From Glebionis coronaria (lineage: Eukaryota; Streptophyta; Magnoliopsida; Asterales; Asteraceae), in assembly GCA_025667525.1 (NCBI GenBank), contig CM046879.1, forward strand, positions 358,794,752-358,858,751: a stretch of 64,000 nt of DNA. Direction: 5' to 3'. The stretch's first letter is position 1. Each line of letters opens with the position of its first letter. Shown piece by piece: positions 1 to 12,074 of this stretch. Position numbers and translations under genes: made by a program. The notes below the pieces were generated by a model. It saw only the letters and a list, made by a program, of their open reading frames with translations. It was not told the DNA's origin and made no database searches.

Positions 1-208
1 ACAGGTATAATTATGGAGGCCTACATAATTATACATGTGCCACAACACCACTGGACTTTCAAGTATGATTACATGAAAGAGAGTTGATACATGCTTGTAT
101 AGTATATGTTGGTAGTACGTATGGTTATGTTAGGCGTGTGTATGATGGTAAGTATACTATATGGAGTATTTTGGTAGTTGTTAACGGGTGTCATGTTTCT
201 ACTATAGC

Positions 209-1093
209 ATGGTGAATACGCGAAATGGTGCTGGGGGAAGTGGTGATGATGGAAATCCTTATTTGGCTGCTTTGATTGTTGCTCAAATGGCCAACATAAT
301 ACCAACCATTGTTCAGCAGATGACTAACAACCTGAACAACAACAACAACAACAATGGTCAAGGAGGAGGTGGAAACAATGGTTGTATCTATAAGACATTC
401 ACTTCTTGTGGTGCAAAGGAGTATGATGGAAAGGGCGGCGCGGTAGTACTTACCCAATGGATTGAGAAGATGGAAAATGTGATTCAGATGAGTGGTTGTT
501 TACCCAATCAAAGGGTCATGTATGTAACTGGTTCGCTGGTAGGGAAGGCTTTAACTTGGTGGAATACTCAAGTTCAAGCAAGAGGGAGAGTTGCTGCAAA
601 CGCTATGGCTTGGGCCGATTTTAAGGCTCTTATGACTACGGAGTTTTGTCCAAGCAATGAGATGGAGAAGCTGGAAAATGAGTTTTGGGGACATGCTATG
701 GTTGGAGCGGCTCATGCAGATTACACAGATCGCTTCCATGAATTGGCAAAGTTGGTTCCCCATTTGGTTACCCCTGAGGCGAACAAGATTAAGCGGTACA
801 TTGCTGGATTGCCTACTCAAATTAGGGGAATGATCAAGACTACTCAACCTAACACGATACAGCAAGCTATACTTACAGCAGGAATACTTACTGAGGAGGC
901 GGTAGCAAGTGGAACTTTGGGAAAAGCTGGAGAAAAGCGGAAGGAGCTAGAAGAAGCAGAGCATGATGAGAACAACTGGGAAGCCAATAAGAAAATGAGG
1001 GATGGGAAGAACTTCGTGGCGACAGCTGATGGTGGGTATGCGGGAAATAATCCACTGTGTCCTACATGTTTTAAGCATCAAGGTTTCTTATGA
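209..1093 (+). pseudogene. Truncated Ty3/gypsy gag (element F)
   Basis: The frame is about 294 codons from ATG at 209, the first methionine; the seven codons before it start with GTG and are unlikely to be used in a plant. Gag forms the virus-like particle and binds the RNA genome. An N-terminal Asn/Gly-rich stretch (residues ~38-58) is followed by the retrotransposon gag core with the typical ALTWWN and DFKALMTTEFCP motifs, then a charged Lys/Glu region. The frame ends just as the zinc knuckle begins (CPTC near residue 287), so the nucleic-acid binding finger and all of pol are missing. The following bases are LTR-like, so the loss is an internal deletion. It is very probably gypsy gag, because the core resembles the gag of element G at 44471. 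Confidence 0.85.
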
Positions 1094-1502
1094 TGTTCTA
1101 GATAACTTAAACCTATGTTCTCACCAACTTTATGTTGACAGATTTTAGTGTCATTTTCAGGTGGGATAGTTGAGAAGGATGCTGTTAGAAGTGGCTAGAG
1201 TCTAGAGGCTGCTAGGATTGCATTAGGAGGAATCCCTTTCCTCTTAGTATTTATTTAATGTTTGAATAAGTGGTACATTTTAGACACCTATGTGTTTGAT
1301 GTTTGGTTATTGTTTGTCTTAGGTAAGAGGTAGGTCTGTTACCTACTTACCTAGATTCCTGCATTTTGTTGAGATATTGTCACGACATTTGTGTCGCCAT
1401 TTATGACATTTCTTTTGCATTTAGTTTTCTCTATATAGACACCGTTTGTTGTGATGATATCCATACGTCGCGCCCCATATTCCGCCATGGTGGGGTGTGA
1501 CA
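1094..1502 (+). repeat. Distal part of a gypsy LTR (element F)
   Basis: This 409-bp stretch has no ORF. It contains TTTTCAGGTGGGATAG near 1155 and ends in GGGGTGTGACA, both reminiscent of the R-U5 part of large plant gypsy LTRs. The left edge is not defined: the deletion joining gag to the LTR lies somewhere between 1080 and about 1150. Confidence 0.5.
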
Positions 1503-2591
1503 AAAAGCAGTCTCATCACTTCTCTCTACTACATGGTTAGGACCACTATAGGAGAACGCTCCAACAATCCTTTGGCGTTTTTCTAACCTAAAATCGGGTT
1601 GTGAAGAAGAGGAAGTGGTTTGAGGGTCTGTTTGGGTATGAGGGGGTGTTTGGGTTTGTGGTAAAAGGGTGTTAGTGTTTGGATTAGAAGTGTCAGCGCC
1701 CACATTATAAGTGTTAGCGATGGATGGTTGAGGGTTAATATCCATATGCTGGGGTGACGGAGGGTGTTCTGGTAATGGGTCTGGTTGAGGTTGTGGTTGA
1801 GGTTGAGGGTTTGTTGCTGCCTCAATGACAGCAAGCATGGCTGGGGTGAGTGGTAAGTCTCTGTATGGTTGAGTATTCATATTACCAAAAACTATTTTCT
1901 TTTGAACATGGATCTTATAAAAATTGTCATGATCCCTATTGCAGTATCCTTGCATGTCAAAAACCATTTGTAAAAACCTAGGGAAAGCAAGAGTTATCTT
2001 GTTACCCTTATTGTGACACATGCCATCAAAAATCATTTTTGAAAAATTATAGCGTTGCCCAGTTGCAATACACACAGTGGCACTCCCAATTGGACGGTTG
2101 ATTTCATTGTGAGATGAGCATTTGGGACTCAAACATTGTAGGGTGACATGTATAAGGAACTTCCAAGCTGGGGAAATTGTTGTTTGGTATACTTATTTAA
2201 AAGGCCCACTAGGGGAAAATGATATCCCAAAGCTCGGAGTCCTTGCTCTAGCTCTGTGAGGGGAAGGGTGGTTATACCATCAGCATCATCAAGATGCAAA
2301 GCTTGACGAACAAAGTTTCAGTAACCACCCATGGTACCCCATGAACAGTAGCAGTCAATGTAATCACTCCATTAACTTTGTGGGACTAACTGTGTTCCAA
2401 AACTGTTTAATGTGTGTGATAGGGACAAGAGGAGTATGTAAAAGTGCATACCTTAAAGGAGACGCATTCAGATACCCAATCATCTGAGTGTATTGGGGAC
2501 ACAAAGTATTATCAGCTTCCAAGTAAGCCACCATGTTGTGTTGGCTTCTGAACCCCAAATCCAAAAGAGTAGGTTTAAACTTTGGTGCCAT
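1503..2591 (-). pseudogene. Extra 3' ORF of copia B (broken copy)
   Basis: The start is ATG at 2591. The first 75 residues contain HNMVAYLEAD, LNASPLRYAL and HIKQFWNTV and match the start of the extra ORF of A at 53718. After a frame change between 2364 and 2132 the homology continues (YNFSKMIFDGM, GNKITLAFPRFLQM, RDLPLTPAMLAVIEAA) into a Pro/Gln-rich linker and stops at 1503, where F cuts it. About two thirds of the ORF is missing. I know similar unannotated proteins downstream of copia pol in Asteraceae; no function is known to me. There are no membrane segments or signal peptide in the visible part, so an envelope role is not supported. Confidence 0.75.
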
Positions 2592-3777
2592 GAAGATTGA
2601 GGATAGAAAATTGTGAGATGAAAATATGAATATGTGAAGGTTTGAGAGATTTTAGTTAGACAAGAATAGCAGTTACCCTGTTTGAAAGAAAATAGGCGTA
2701 TTTATAGGAGAGGTAAAAACATACTATTTGTTGAAAAATGAGGCAGTTATATTCATAATGTAATCATGAAAATCTTGAAAAATATATAACTTATCTCATT
2801 CATTAATTAAAAGTTACCCACTCTCTAAAATTACGGCGCATATTTTCGACGAAAATAACAACTTGGTAGGATCCAATGTTTTTCAACGGTCAAAAAGTAA
2901 ACATCAGCGTCTAACGGCTATATTCTAGTCAGCGTTGGAAATTTTCCATGTCAGTGTTCAAATTGGTCTTATCAGCGTTGGAAAGAAAATATGTCAGCGT
3001 CAAAAAAAATAATTAAAAATAAAAAGGACCTTAACAAAGAAGTTTGCCCTAGTGAATATAACTCTTAGACTGCAAATAACTATAGGGTGGCAAGCACTGT
3101 CCATTTATGCAGACTTGCTTAAGCAAGATAGACATAATTGTCCTTAAGTGTCCCTTGCTAACCAAAGTTCTTAACAGTGAAGTTACCTCATATAAACCCT
3201 TTGTAACTTCCCAGGTAAGGCCAATAAAAACGTTCCCAAGTCTCCCAACCGACCAAATCCAATTCTAGGCCAAAAAGTCTTGGCAGCGTGCACAGTATAT
3301 TAACTTTGCATGCTACAGTGCCTTAGGATTTAGAAAACTAACTTGTACTCACCAGTGGACACAATCTAGAACTGTGATAAGAGTATTCTGTAAATACCCA
3401 AAATTCTAAAGGTTTCCTAAACCTCCCCTTAAATCATGATATACAAAGTTTCCAAATAAAAAGTATGTAATAAAAATTTATGTCAAGATAGGAATGTAAA
3501 CATTCCAACCATCATCCATAAGCTTTAACACATTCCTAGTAAGCTCCAAAGATCCATAGGCAACTCTGTATCAATTTGTACCATGCTCATAATGTCCGCA
3601 TGATTAGATAAAAAGCCACAAAACTAACATATTGCTGTTAGCGTCTATTTTAACGCTTGTCAGCGTTAAAATAACCTTTGTCAGCGTTAGAAAAATAAAG
3701 TGGAAAACATTATATTGTACAAAGACTAATAACAGTACACATCCTATACAAACTATACAATGATTTCAAAAACACTT
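2592..3777 (-). other. Spacer between pol and extra ORF (element B)
   Basis: This 1.19 kb stretch has no ORF. It corresponds to 52536-53717 of element A. It holds two clusters of the family motif in inverse form (GTCAGCGTT): 2887-3002 and 3640-3690. The segment 3060-3560 aligns by eye with A (for example GGCAAGCACTGTCC and TGGACACAATCTAGA). A leader for a subgenomic or spliced mRNA of the extra ORF is a possible role, without direct evidence. Confidence 0.5.
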
Positions 3778-6250
3778 TTAGGTGAGATTGATTATTCCAA
3801 TACTTGTTACCAAGTACTGGAACCTCCCAACATCAAAAGGTTTAGTTAAAAGATCAGCCACATTTTCTTCTGTGTCTACTCTATCTGGATGTATTAAACC
3901 TTTATCAAAACAATCTCTTATAAAATGATGTCTAATTTCTATGTGTTTTGTTTTAGAGTGATGTAAGGGATTATTAATGATGCATAAAGTACTCTTATTA
4001 TCTACAAATATCTTGGTATGCATAAAATTATACCCATAATCCAACAGCTGGTTTTGTATCCATAGAACTTGTCCACAACAAGCAGCTTCAGCAACATATT
4101 CTGCTTCAGTTGTAGAGTTGACCACCACTGTTTGTTTCTTGCATTGCCAAGATATCAATCTGCTCCCAAGAAATTGACATCCACTAGTTTTGGATTTTCT
4201 ATCAAACTTATCACCTCCAAGTCACTGTCTGAATAGCCAATAAGCTCCAATGGAGAATCTTAAGGATACCATAATCACAAGGTAGGAGAGCACCTAAGAT
4301 ATCTAAAGATCCTTTTCACAGCATGAAGATGACACTCTTTGGGAGTCACTTGATGGCGTGTACATGCACACACAGCAAACATGATGTCAGGTCTAGAAGC
4401 TGTAAGATACATCAATGACCCAATCATCGATCTATAATGCTTGACATCTAATTCATTTCCATCTCTATTCTTTACCCAAGGGTGTTCCCTATCCATGGGT
4501 GTGTTAGCCCGTTTTTCATGTGGAGAAAAACCAAACTTCTTCTAGATCTCTACTACATACTTGTCTTGAGAGATAAAGATACCATCTTCTTTCTGTTGGA
4601 CTTGTAAACCTAGAAAGAAGTTCATCTCTCCCATTGCACTCATTTTGAATTTGTCTGTCATGAGCTTGGAAAAGTCTTCACTCATCTTTGGATTTGATGA
4701 ACCAAAGATAATATCATCCACATAGACCTGAACAAGTAGAAAGTCCTTACCAATATTCATGGTAAATAAGGTCTGGTCTATGGTGCCCCTCTTAAACCCA
4801 TTTTCCACCAGGTAGGTGGACAATCTACCATACCATGCTCTTGGGGCTTGATGAAGTCCATACATTACTTTCTTGACTCTATACACTTTGTTTGGATGCT
4901 CTGGATCTTCAAATCCACGAGGTTGCATGACATATACCTCCTCTTCAATTGTGCCATATATGAAAGCACTCTTCACATCCATTTGATAAACTGTGAAATC
5001 CATAGGCTAGCAAAACCCTTATTACATCCTTCTAACAGGTGCAAAAACCTCCTCATAGTCTATTCCCTCTTCTTGTGTATAGCCTTGAGAAACTAAACGT
5101 GCCTTGTCTCTGACCACAATACCTCTTTCGTCCTTCTTGTTTCTAAGAACCCAACGTGTCCGAATAGGTCTAACATACCTTGGACAATCCACTAGCTACC
5201 ATACATCTCGGATGGCAAACTAGTGAAGCTCATCCTGCATTGCTTCCACCATGCTTGGTTCATTAAGAGCATCAAAAATCTTTTTGGGTTTTTGTTATGA
5301 CAGAAAACAAGCAAACAAACATGCCTGCACAAAAGGGGTATCTTCCTTCTTGTAGATATTGGCAATGAAACCACCTTGAGTCTAATGAGACCTTCTTGTT
5401 TGAATAGGGGACAGAACATCACCAATGATTAAGGAAGGAGGATGATTTTTTACCATAGTTGTAAGTATTCTTCCCCCAAGTAGTGTATTGTCTTCTATAT
5501 CAGTTTCCATGTTGCCAATATCATCTTTATTTCCACTCCCATCCTCACTTGAATGAACCTCTTGATTAAGTATAGAAGGTTCACCATGTTCAAAAGTATG
5601 GAAAGAGAATTAATGTCCAAACAGGTTGTCAACGCTGGAGCTGTCAACGTCTGAATTTAACCTCTCAGCGTCTGATTTGTCTTTGTCAACGCTTGAAGAT
5701 GCATGCATGTCTTTATCAACTGGATATATTTGTGGCCTTTCTTCTTCCTTTTCAGCAACAGCAGAAGCTTGTGCAAACCCATCAGTCCATATAGGAATGG
5801 TAACATACTCAAGTATGGGGTCTGACTTGATTGCATGTGATCCTTCTTCCTTGGCAACCTGTTTACCTGCAATCTCAACAATAGGTTCTTCTACAACATT
5901 TGAATCCTTTTTCACAATGTTTGGATTAGTTACAGGCATATAATTCAAGGTTCTAGATAATGGTTCTAGGTCAAAGAACCAGTCTAGTCCACTCTCAGGA
6001 TCACTAGGTTTACTTTCTAAAAACATAACATGCACTTTTTCAAGAATGTGTTTTTCTTTCTTGTTGTAAACCCTATATCCTCTGCTATGTATAGAATAAC
6101 CCATAAAGTAGCCTTCATCACCTTTTGCACTAAACTTTCCTAAGGCATCACTAGTATCTAGAATCACTACATGATATCCAAAGGGTTTAATAAAACCTAT
6201 ATTGGTTTTCCAATTCCAAAATAGCTCATAAGGTGTCTTATTATGGATTT
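3778..6250 (-). pseudogene. Copia pol, integrase C-term to RNase H (element B)
   Basis: Order on the minus strand: integrase C-terminus with GDEGYFMGYS and SRGYRVYNKK (6170-6040), an acidic Ser/Asp linker with the SVDKDK-type family motif (5630-5720), then RT with MDVKSAF and [10 protein letters not shown] (about 4703-4729). RNase H follows with TEAEYVAEAACCGQVLW (4070-4125) and [11 protein letters not shown] (about 3930-3960), ending at a TAA at 3778. RT copies RNA into cDNA and RNase H removes the RNA template. The frame is broken near 5600-5000 and again at 4540, 4500 and 4270-4160, so no full enzyme can be made. The RT catalytic YVDD itself is kept. Confidence 0.88.
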
Positions 6251-7522
6251 TGTAGAAACTAGAAGGGGGGGTTGAATAGTTTCTTAAATTTACTTGTTAA
6301 AATATGGTTTCCAAAAATCCTTTTTCAAAAAACTTAGGCTTGAGGAAATATGTGAAATCTTCCTATGCACAATATGAACAATGATAGTGTAGCTAAATTA
6401 ATACTAACAAAAATATGTCCAAAAAGAATAAAGAATGATAGTGTAGCTAATCTAATATTAACACATGTATATGCAAAAAGAATAAAGAATGTAAAGAGTT
6501 AAGGGTAAAGAAAGATCAAACCGAACACCAAGGATTTATAGTGGTTCGGCAACGAAGCTCACTCCTCGTTCCTACTCCACTCCTCGAGTACTCCTTACTC
6601 GAGAGTTTACTACACAACAAGCTCCTTATGGTGGAGAAAACCGTACACGTCGCTTAACCAATTTCCGACTCTAAGCTAAAAGTAGAGCCCTAATCATAGC
6701 TAGGACCAATCTACACAACTATACTTAGTACATACACAACTTCCAAATAGATACAACTACTTGGATCTTCACAACTATGACACAACTACAAATATATAAA
6801 AATTGATCTTCAATGGGATCTTTGGTGGTGGACTCAACACTTCACTAGGATAGTGTTCTTCTCTTTGCACTTGGAGAGGAAGAGATGGAAGAACAAGATT
6901 CACTTCTTAAACAAGTAATAATCAAACAAATGATCAAAGATTTGAGTGATTAAAGAAGGGGTTTGAATCTGGAAAAGAATGTGCAAAAGAGGTGAGGTGA
7001 AAAGCTGAGAATGGCCAACTATTTAAAGGACAAAGGAGCCAACGGCTAGTTCTGCCCGTGGTACCTTATCACAGCCCGTGGTACCTTATCGATAAGGTAC
7101 CGCCTAGGCGCTAAGGTACCGCCGGACTAGACTCCGCTCCTTTTTGTCTTTTAGTGGTGGACGTCTTATCTGGGTATAAAAATATCCTGAAAGGATATTC
7201 TTAACAGTATAAGAATATGCCATTTTCAAATTTCAAATAATTAATTTAATAAAACATTTTCTTAAAAATAAAGTTTAATAAAAACTTGTCACTTTTAATA
7301 AAAAGTGAGTTTTAAGAAAAGATTAAATCACTTGATCACTTGATTAAGGTTAGTACTTGTTTATCCATACCTTAAGTGAAAATGGGTAAAATGAAAAATA
7401 CTTGAACTCAAGAATTCGTTTTTCGTTGTTTTCGTAAATGCTTGTTTTTACATATTGTCGTAATCAAAACTAAGCGAGACCGAAAAATGCAAGTAACGTT
7501 TTTAGTCATTATTGAATTAACA
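6251..7522 (-). repeat. 3' LTR of element C
   Basis: The plus-strand ends are TGTAGAAACTAG and GAATTAACA; the minus-strand LTR starts TGTTAATTC and ends TTCTACA, so TG...CA is kept. It carries the private palindromic motif GGTACCTTATC/GATAAGGTACC at 7056-7123. CTCCTCGTTCC and CTCGAGTACTCC lie near 6560-6605. It is the partner of 14168-15437. Confidence 0.93.
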
Positions 7523-7542
7523 ATCTCTCCCTTTTTGATTCC
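7523..7542 (-). other. Polypurine tract of element C
   Basis: The minus strand reads AAAAAGGGAGAGAT immediately before the 3' LTR. It is the expected primer for second-strand synthesis. More purine tracts of the GGGGGAG type follow at 7601-7611, 7665-7674 and 7681-7690. Confidence 0.7.
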
Positions 7543-7963
7543 GACAATACATAAACTCAATCACAGAAAAACAAGATTTTCGAAGACGAGTTTATTCATT
7601 TCTCCCCCTTTGTCGAAGCAAAAAGGTTGCGTAATCCGGTGTTGAAGAAACGGACTTTGCAAAGACTCCCCCTTGGTGCTTACTCCCCCTAGCTTGGGGC
7701 ACCGAGGAATCGAGATATGGTGACAAGCTACATAGAAGGGTTAGTTGAACAAAAGAAACAACCAACAATATATAGCAATAGGTCACAAAAAAAAGAAAAA
7801 GAGAAGAAAACACAAAGACAAAGATCCAAGATAGGTTACTAAAGAAACATCATACAAAGAAGTATGGAAAAAGAAATAAGCCAAATGCATAAATCTAATC
7901 CTAGTTATTCTAGAATTCTAAGATTTGCTTGAATTTTGTGTCTTGTGGATAAGCAATCAATGC
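7543..7963 (-). other. 3' non-coding region of element C
   Basis: This stretch of about 420 bp lies between the small 3' ORF and the PPT. It has no ORF of interest and holds three extra CTCCCCC (GGGGGAG on the sense strand) tracts. Confidence 0.5.
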
Positions 7964-8317
7964 TTATATGAAAGACAAGGTAATAGCGGAGGGTGGTGGT
8001 GGTGGCTTGTTGGAGATCTCATAATCAAAGTGTAGAGGAGGCTTGATTAAGAGACTCTTGATGTAGCTCAACTCCTCATAGATGTGTGCCATAGCAAGAT
8101 GTTGATATTGACAACAATGACAATATGTTCCATGGTGCATGACATTATCATGAGAAGGAGGAAGAACACTAAAGGGTGGTGGTGGAAGAAAGGATGTTCC
8201 ACAATCAACATTCTTGGTAGGAGACATGTGATTAAGAGTGTTCTTGGGTGGGTTTGGATTGAAAGCAATTGGAGAAAATGGAGGAGATTCAAGGCTTTCA
8301 TTGGGAGAATAAGACAT
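7964..8317 (-). CDS. Small proline-rich ORF downstream of pol (element C)
   Basis: The ORF has 117 codons from ATG at 8317; the upstream in-frame extension begins with TTG and is not needed. It begins MSYSPNESLESPPFSP, has proline runs near residue 45 and near the end, and a short Cys/His cluster (YCHCCQYQH, residues ~66-74). It lies between RNase H and the 3' LTR on the sense strand, where copia elements of the SIRE lineage keep an extra ORF. I do not recognise it. It has no signal peptide or membrane segment, so there is no support for an envelope protein. It could be a spurious open frame. Its intact state in an otherwise broken element is the main argument for it. Confidence 0.4.
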   Translation of the reverse strand: MSYSPNESLESPPFSPIAFNPNPPKNTLNHMSPTKNVDCGTSFLPPPPFSVLPPSHDNVMHHGTYCHCCQYQHLAMAHIYEELSYIKSLLIKPPLHFDYEISNKPPPPPSAITLSFI

Positions 8318-8999
8318 TTTGGGTGTGAAGTAATGCAAAATGCTTATGGTTTAAATAGGGAAGGCTTAGGGTATTTTTGGGGTGGTCAAAGGGTTTGAAA
8401 CAAAGATTCTCAAAAAGGTTGGAGCAAATCTGGAGTTTCAGACAAAAACCCGAAAAGGAAGCCCACTGTAGGCGGTTCCTTATCTAGGGTGGCGGTACCT
8501 TATCAATAAGGTACCGCGGTTCACATAAGGAACCGCCTGCAGAAGCAGGGTTTGGTGTTTGGAGGAAGATTTTTCAGCAAATCTTATTTTTCTAGTCTAA
8601 CTTATCATAGGGATATGCTTAAAAGCAAAGATAGACAAAGAAAACATATGCAAACTTACCAAATAGAGATTTGACCAAAATACATAGATTAAAAAAAAAT
8701 CTATATAGGAGGTGTGTAAGACAAGACCTTAAGTCATGACACAATGATCCTCCATGATTCACTCTTGTTCTTGCTATGTTTGAGAGAATCATACATATGA
8801 ATTATGTAAGCTCTATATTAATAGCGAGAATCTATGAAAAATCGTTTTTAGATTGAATTAACAATGTCAAACGAATTTCTCAACCATTTTCGAAAGAGAC
8901 TTTGAGAGTTTTGAAGGAAGATGAGAGGATTTTTCAAAAGAATCTTAAAAGACTCAAGGACTCAAAGTGGTAATAGAAAACACACAAGAAGAAAGGAAA
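8318..8999 (-). other. Non-coding stretch between RNase H and small ORF (element C)
   Basis: The segment is 680 bp without an ORF. It contains another copy of the private motif cluster at 8471-8538 (GGCGGTTCCTTATC, GGCGGTACCTTATC, AATAAGGTACCGC, ATAAGGAACCGCC). Confidence 0.55.
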
Positions 9000-11900
9000 T
9001 TAAGGAAGATGTTCCATTAATCCTAGACCTAGACGCAAGTAATAAAAAGGTTCCCTCTTAAGTGGCTTAGTGAAGATATCGGCTAAGTTGTCCTCAGAGG
9101 GCACCTTTTCAATAGTAATGTTCCCCTTTTGAACATTATCCCTAAGGAAATGGTGTCTAATTTCTATGTGTTTGGTTCGCGAATGTTGCACGGGATTCTT
9201 GCTTAGGTCTATAGCGCCTTTATTATCGCACATGATGGGAACATCATCAAGAGAAATCCAGTAATCAACAAGCGCTTGCTTCATCCATAGAGCTTGTTGG
9301 CATGCTTTACCGGCACTCACATACTCGGCTTCCGTGGTGGATATCGCAAGAGCGGTTTGTTTCTTGGAGAACCAAGAAGTTAAACAACAACCCATGAAGG
9401 TACAAACTCCACTATTGCTTTTCCAGTCCACACAGTCTCCCGCATGATCCGAGTCCGCGTAGACAATGGTTTCTACGCCGGTCCCTTTAGGATACCCTAA
9501 TCCTAAATGTATAGTGCCTTTAATGTATCGGAAGATACGCTTAACCGCTTCAAGGTGAGAGGTTTTGGGAGCCTCTTGGAAGCGAGCACAAAGGCAAACA
9601 CTAAACATGATATCCGGTCGACTTGCCGTTAGGTACAACAAACTACCAATCATACCTCTATATTTGGTGTTGTCTACCGACTCACAATCATCATCTACGG
9701 TGAGTTTAGTATCCGAGGCCATAGGGGTCTTCATTGGTCTAGATTCTTCTAATCCAAATTTCTTTAGCATTTCTTTAGCGTACTTATATTGACTAAAAAA
9801 AATACCATCGTCAATTTGTTTAATTTGGAGTCCTAGAAAGAAGTTAAGTTCTCCCATCATACTCATTTCAAACTCATCATGCATGATTTTGGCAAAGTCA
9901 TCACACAATTCTTGACAAGTTGAGCCAAATATAATGTCATCAACATATATTTGTACGATTATGAGGTGAGAACCTTTCTTCTTTGTAAAGAGTGTATTGT
10001 CTACCATTCCCATGGTATACTCATGTTTAACAAGAAACGCTTTAAGTCTATCATACCAAGCTTTGGGTGCTTGTTTGAGTCCATAAAGTGCTTTCTTAAG
10101 CTTGTAAACATGGTCCAGTTTCTCAAAATCAATGAAGCCGGGAGGTTGAGCCACATATACCTCCTCATTGATCAAACCGTTAAGAAATGCACTCTTTACA
10201 TCCATTTGTTGAAGCTTAATATCTAAGGCACAAGCGTAGGCTAAAAGGATTCTAATTGATTCTAATCTAGCTACCGGTGCATATGTCTCGTCATAATCAA
10301 TCCCTTCTTGTTGATTATAGCCTTGAGCTACAAGTCTAGCCTTGTTACGAGACACAACACCATTCTCATCTAGCTTATTCCTAAATACCCATTTGGTTCC
10401 TATAATGGTAGAACTTCTAGGTGGAGGAACAAGTTCCCAAACATCATTGGCAACGAATTGATTCAATTCTTCTTGCATCGCAATGACCCAACTCTCATCC
10501 GTCAAAGCTTCTTTAACATTCTTTGGTTCAATCAAGGAGACAAAACAAAAGAAGTTTCTTTGGTTTTGGACTTGAGATCTTAGGGTCCTTTGATTTAAGT
10601 CACCAATGACATTATTGAGAGTATGATCCCTAGACTCCTTAATGTTTACTTCCTTTTCAACACTAAGGTCTTCAACTCCTATTTTTCTAACCTCTTTGGC
10701 TTTAACTACTTCTAATTCATCTAAGTCATCATCAACCAATGGTGGTGTCTTGGGTGAAGGAGGGGTTTCATCAAAGGTTACGTAGAGTGATTCTTCAATA
10801 ACCCCTGAGGTTCTATTTAGGACTATGTAGGCCTTACTAGTTTGGGAATAACCTAAAAGGATACCTTCGTAAGACTTTGGGTCAAACTTGGTAAGGTAGT
10901 CTTTGGTGTTGAGGATAAAGCACTTTCTTCCAAACACCCTAAAGTATTCTAAGAGAGGGTTTCTTACCTTTAAGAATCTCATAGGGGGTCTTTCCTAGGA
11001 AAGGTCGAATAAGAATTCGGTTGAGAATATAAGTCGATGTATCCACGGCATTGCACCAAAACTTTTGAGGCAAAGATTGCTCGTTTAACATCGTCCTACT
11101 CATCTCTTGGAGAGTCCTATTCTTCCTTTCAACTACCCCATTTAATTGTGGAGTGCGAGGAGCCGAGAAGTTATGGGTAATACCATGAGCTTCACAAAAG
11201 GCACCAAATTGCACTTCATTATCAAATTCCCTACCATGATCCGTCCTAATAGAAACAATTGAACATCCTAGTTGATTTTGAATTCTTCGACTAAAGATTT
11301 CGAAATGATCAAAAGTTTCATTCTTAGATGCCAAAAATCTAGTCCAAGTGAATCTAGAATAGTCGTCAACTATAACTAGGGTATAAAGGTTACCTCCATA
11401 ACTCCGTATGGCGGAAGGTCCAAAGAGATCCATATGTAGGAGATCTAAGCACCGAGAGGTCGAAACCAAATTCTTGGCTTTGTGACTTGAGTGAACTTGC
11501 TTTCCAACTTTGCAAGCATCACAAAAGTGACTATCAAACTTAATCTTGGGGAGGTGTCTTACCAACTCCTTAGAGACTAAAGATTGAATTAAACGCATAT
11601 TAGCGTGACCTAATCTCCTATGCCAAAGGGTAGAACTATCATCTATAGTCGCAAGACATATGTTGTCTTTTGACTTCTTATTAAATTTCATGACATAAAG
11701 CCCATGCTTTCTAACACCTTTTCCAATGACTTATCCATCTTTTACGATTTCACTGTCATGTTCCGAAAAGATGACCTTACACTTATTATCACAAATTTGA
11801 CCTATACTTAAAAGGTTAAAACCTAAGTTATCTACGTGCTCAACATTTTAAATGGTCATAGAGTCAAGAGAAATCGTACCTTTGCCATTGATATTACCAC

Positions 11901-12033
11901 GTAGACTACTAGCAAATGTGACGTTACCTCCATCATATGCTTTGTAATGCGAGAACAAACTTCGATTCCCCGTAATGTGTTTAGAACATCCACTATCCTT
12001 AATCCACTCATCGGGCTCCAAATCAATTCCCAA
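9000..12033 (-). pseudogene. Copia pol: protease, integrase, RT, RNase H (element C)
   Basis: The protease motif DSGCSKHITGN lies at 11960-12000. Integrase follows: LWHRRLGH and CDACKVGKQ form the HHCC finger (11510-11630), and the catalytic core has MDLFGP, RTDHGREF and GVVERKNRT. The frame 12033-10939 has stops at 11848 and near 11733 and shifts near 10950-10980 into 10982-9000. That frame is open for 660 codons and carries the integrase C-terminus, RT ([19 protein letters not shown] at 9922-9948) and RNase H ([46 protein letters not shown]), to a TAA at 9000. All RT and RNase H catalytic motifs are present, so this half could still be an active enzyme. The first half is not translatable as one polyprotein. 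It is the best preserved pol in the window. Confidence 0.95.
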
Positions 12034-12074
12034 GCATATCTAGGTAACAATACACAAGATCAAACATTTGGTCC

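Larger units (their letters stand above)
1..1502 (+). mobile_element. Element F: deleted Ty3/gypsy remnant
   Basis: A gypsy gag fragment is followed, without protease, RT, RNase H or integrase, by about 400 bp that looks like the downstream part of an LTR and ends in GGGGTGTGACA at 1502, a common end for large plant gypsy LTRs. At 1503 the minus-strand copia B resumes in mid-ORF, so F interrupts B there. The left end lies outside the window, so no target duplication can be checked; AAAAG at 1503-1507 would be the right copy. Orientation + is inferred from gag. Bases 1-208 are the leader before gag and show nothing else I can name. Confidence 0.65.
1503..6250 (-). mobile_element. Element B, 3' part: Ty1/copia remnant
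   Basis: Read on the minus strand this holds integrase C-terminus, RT, RNase H, a 1.2 kb spacer and the start of an extra ORF, in the same order as element A on the plus strand. It is cut by element C at 6250 and by F at 1503. The GATTT at 6246-6250 recurs at 15438-15442 as C's target duplication, and the protein alignment resumes there, so the two B blocks were once continuous. Many stops and frameshifts mark it as old. A and B share the private ACGYTGACA motif and the same proteins, so they are one family in opposite orientation. Confidence 0.85.

Noticed and set aside
5626..5943. 105-codon plus-strand frame opposite the integrase linker of B
   Set aside because: It is the shadow of the minus-strand coding linker; its Ser/Leu-rich composition mirrors that sequence.
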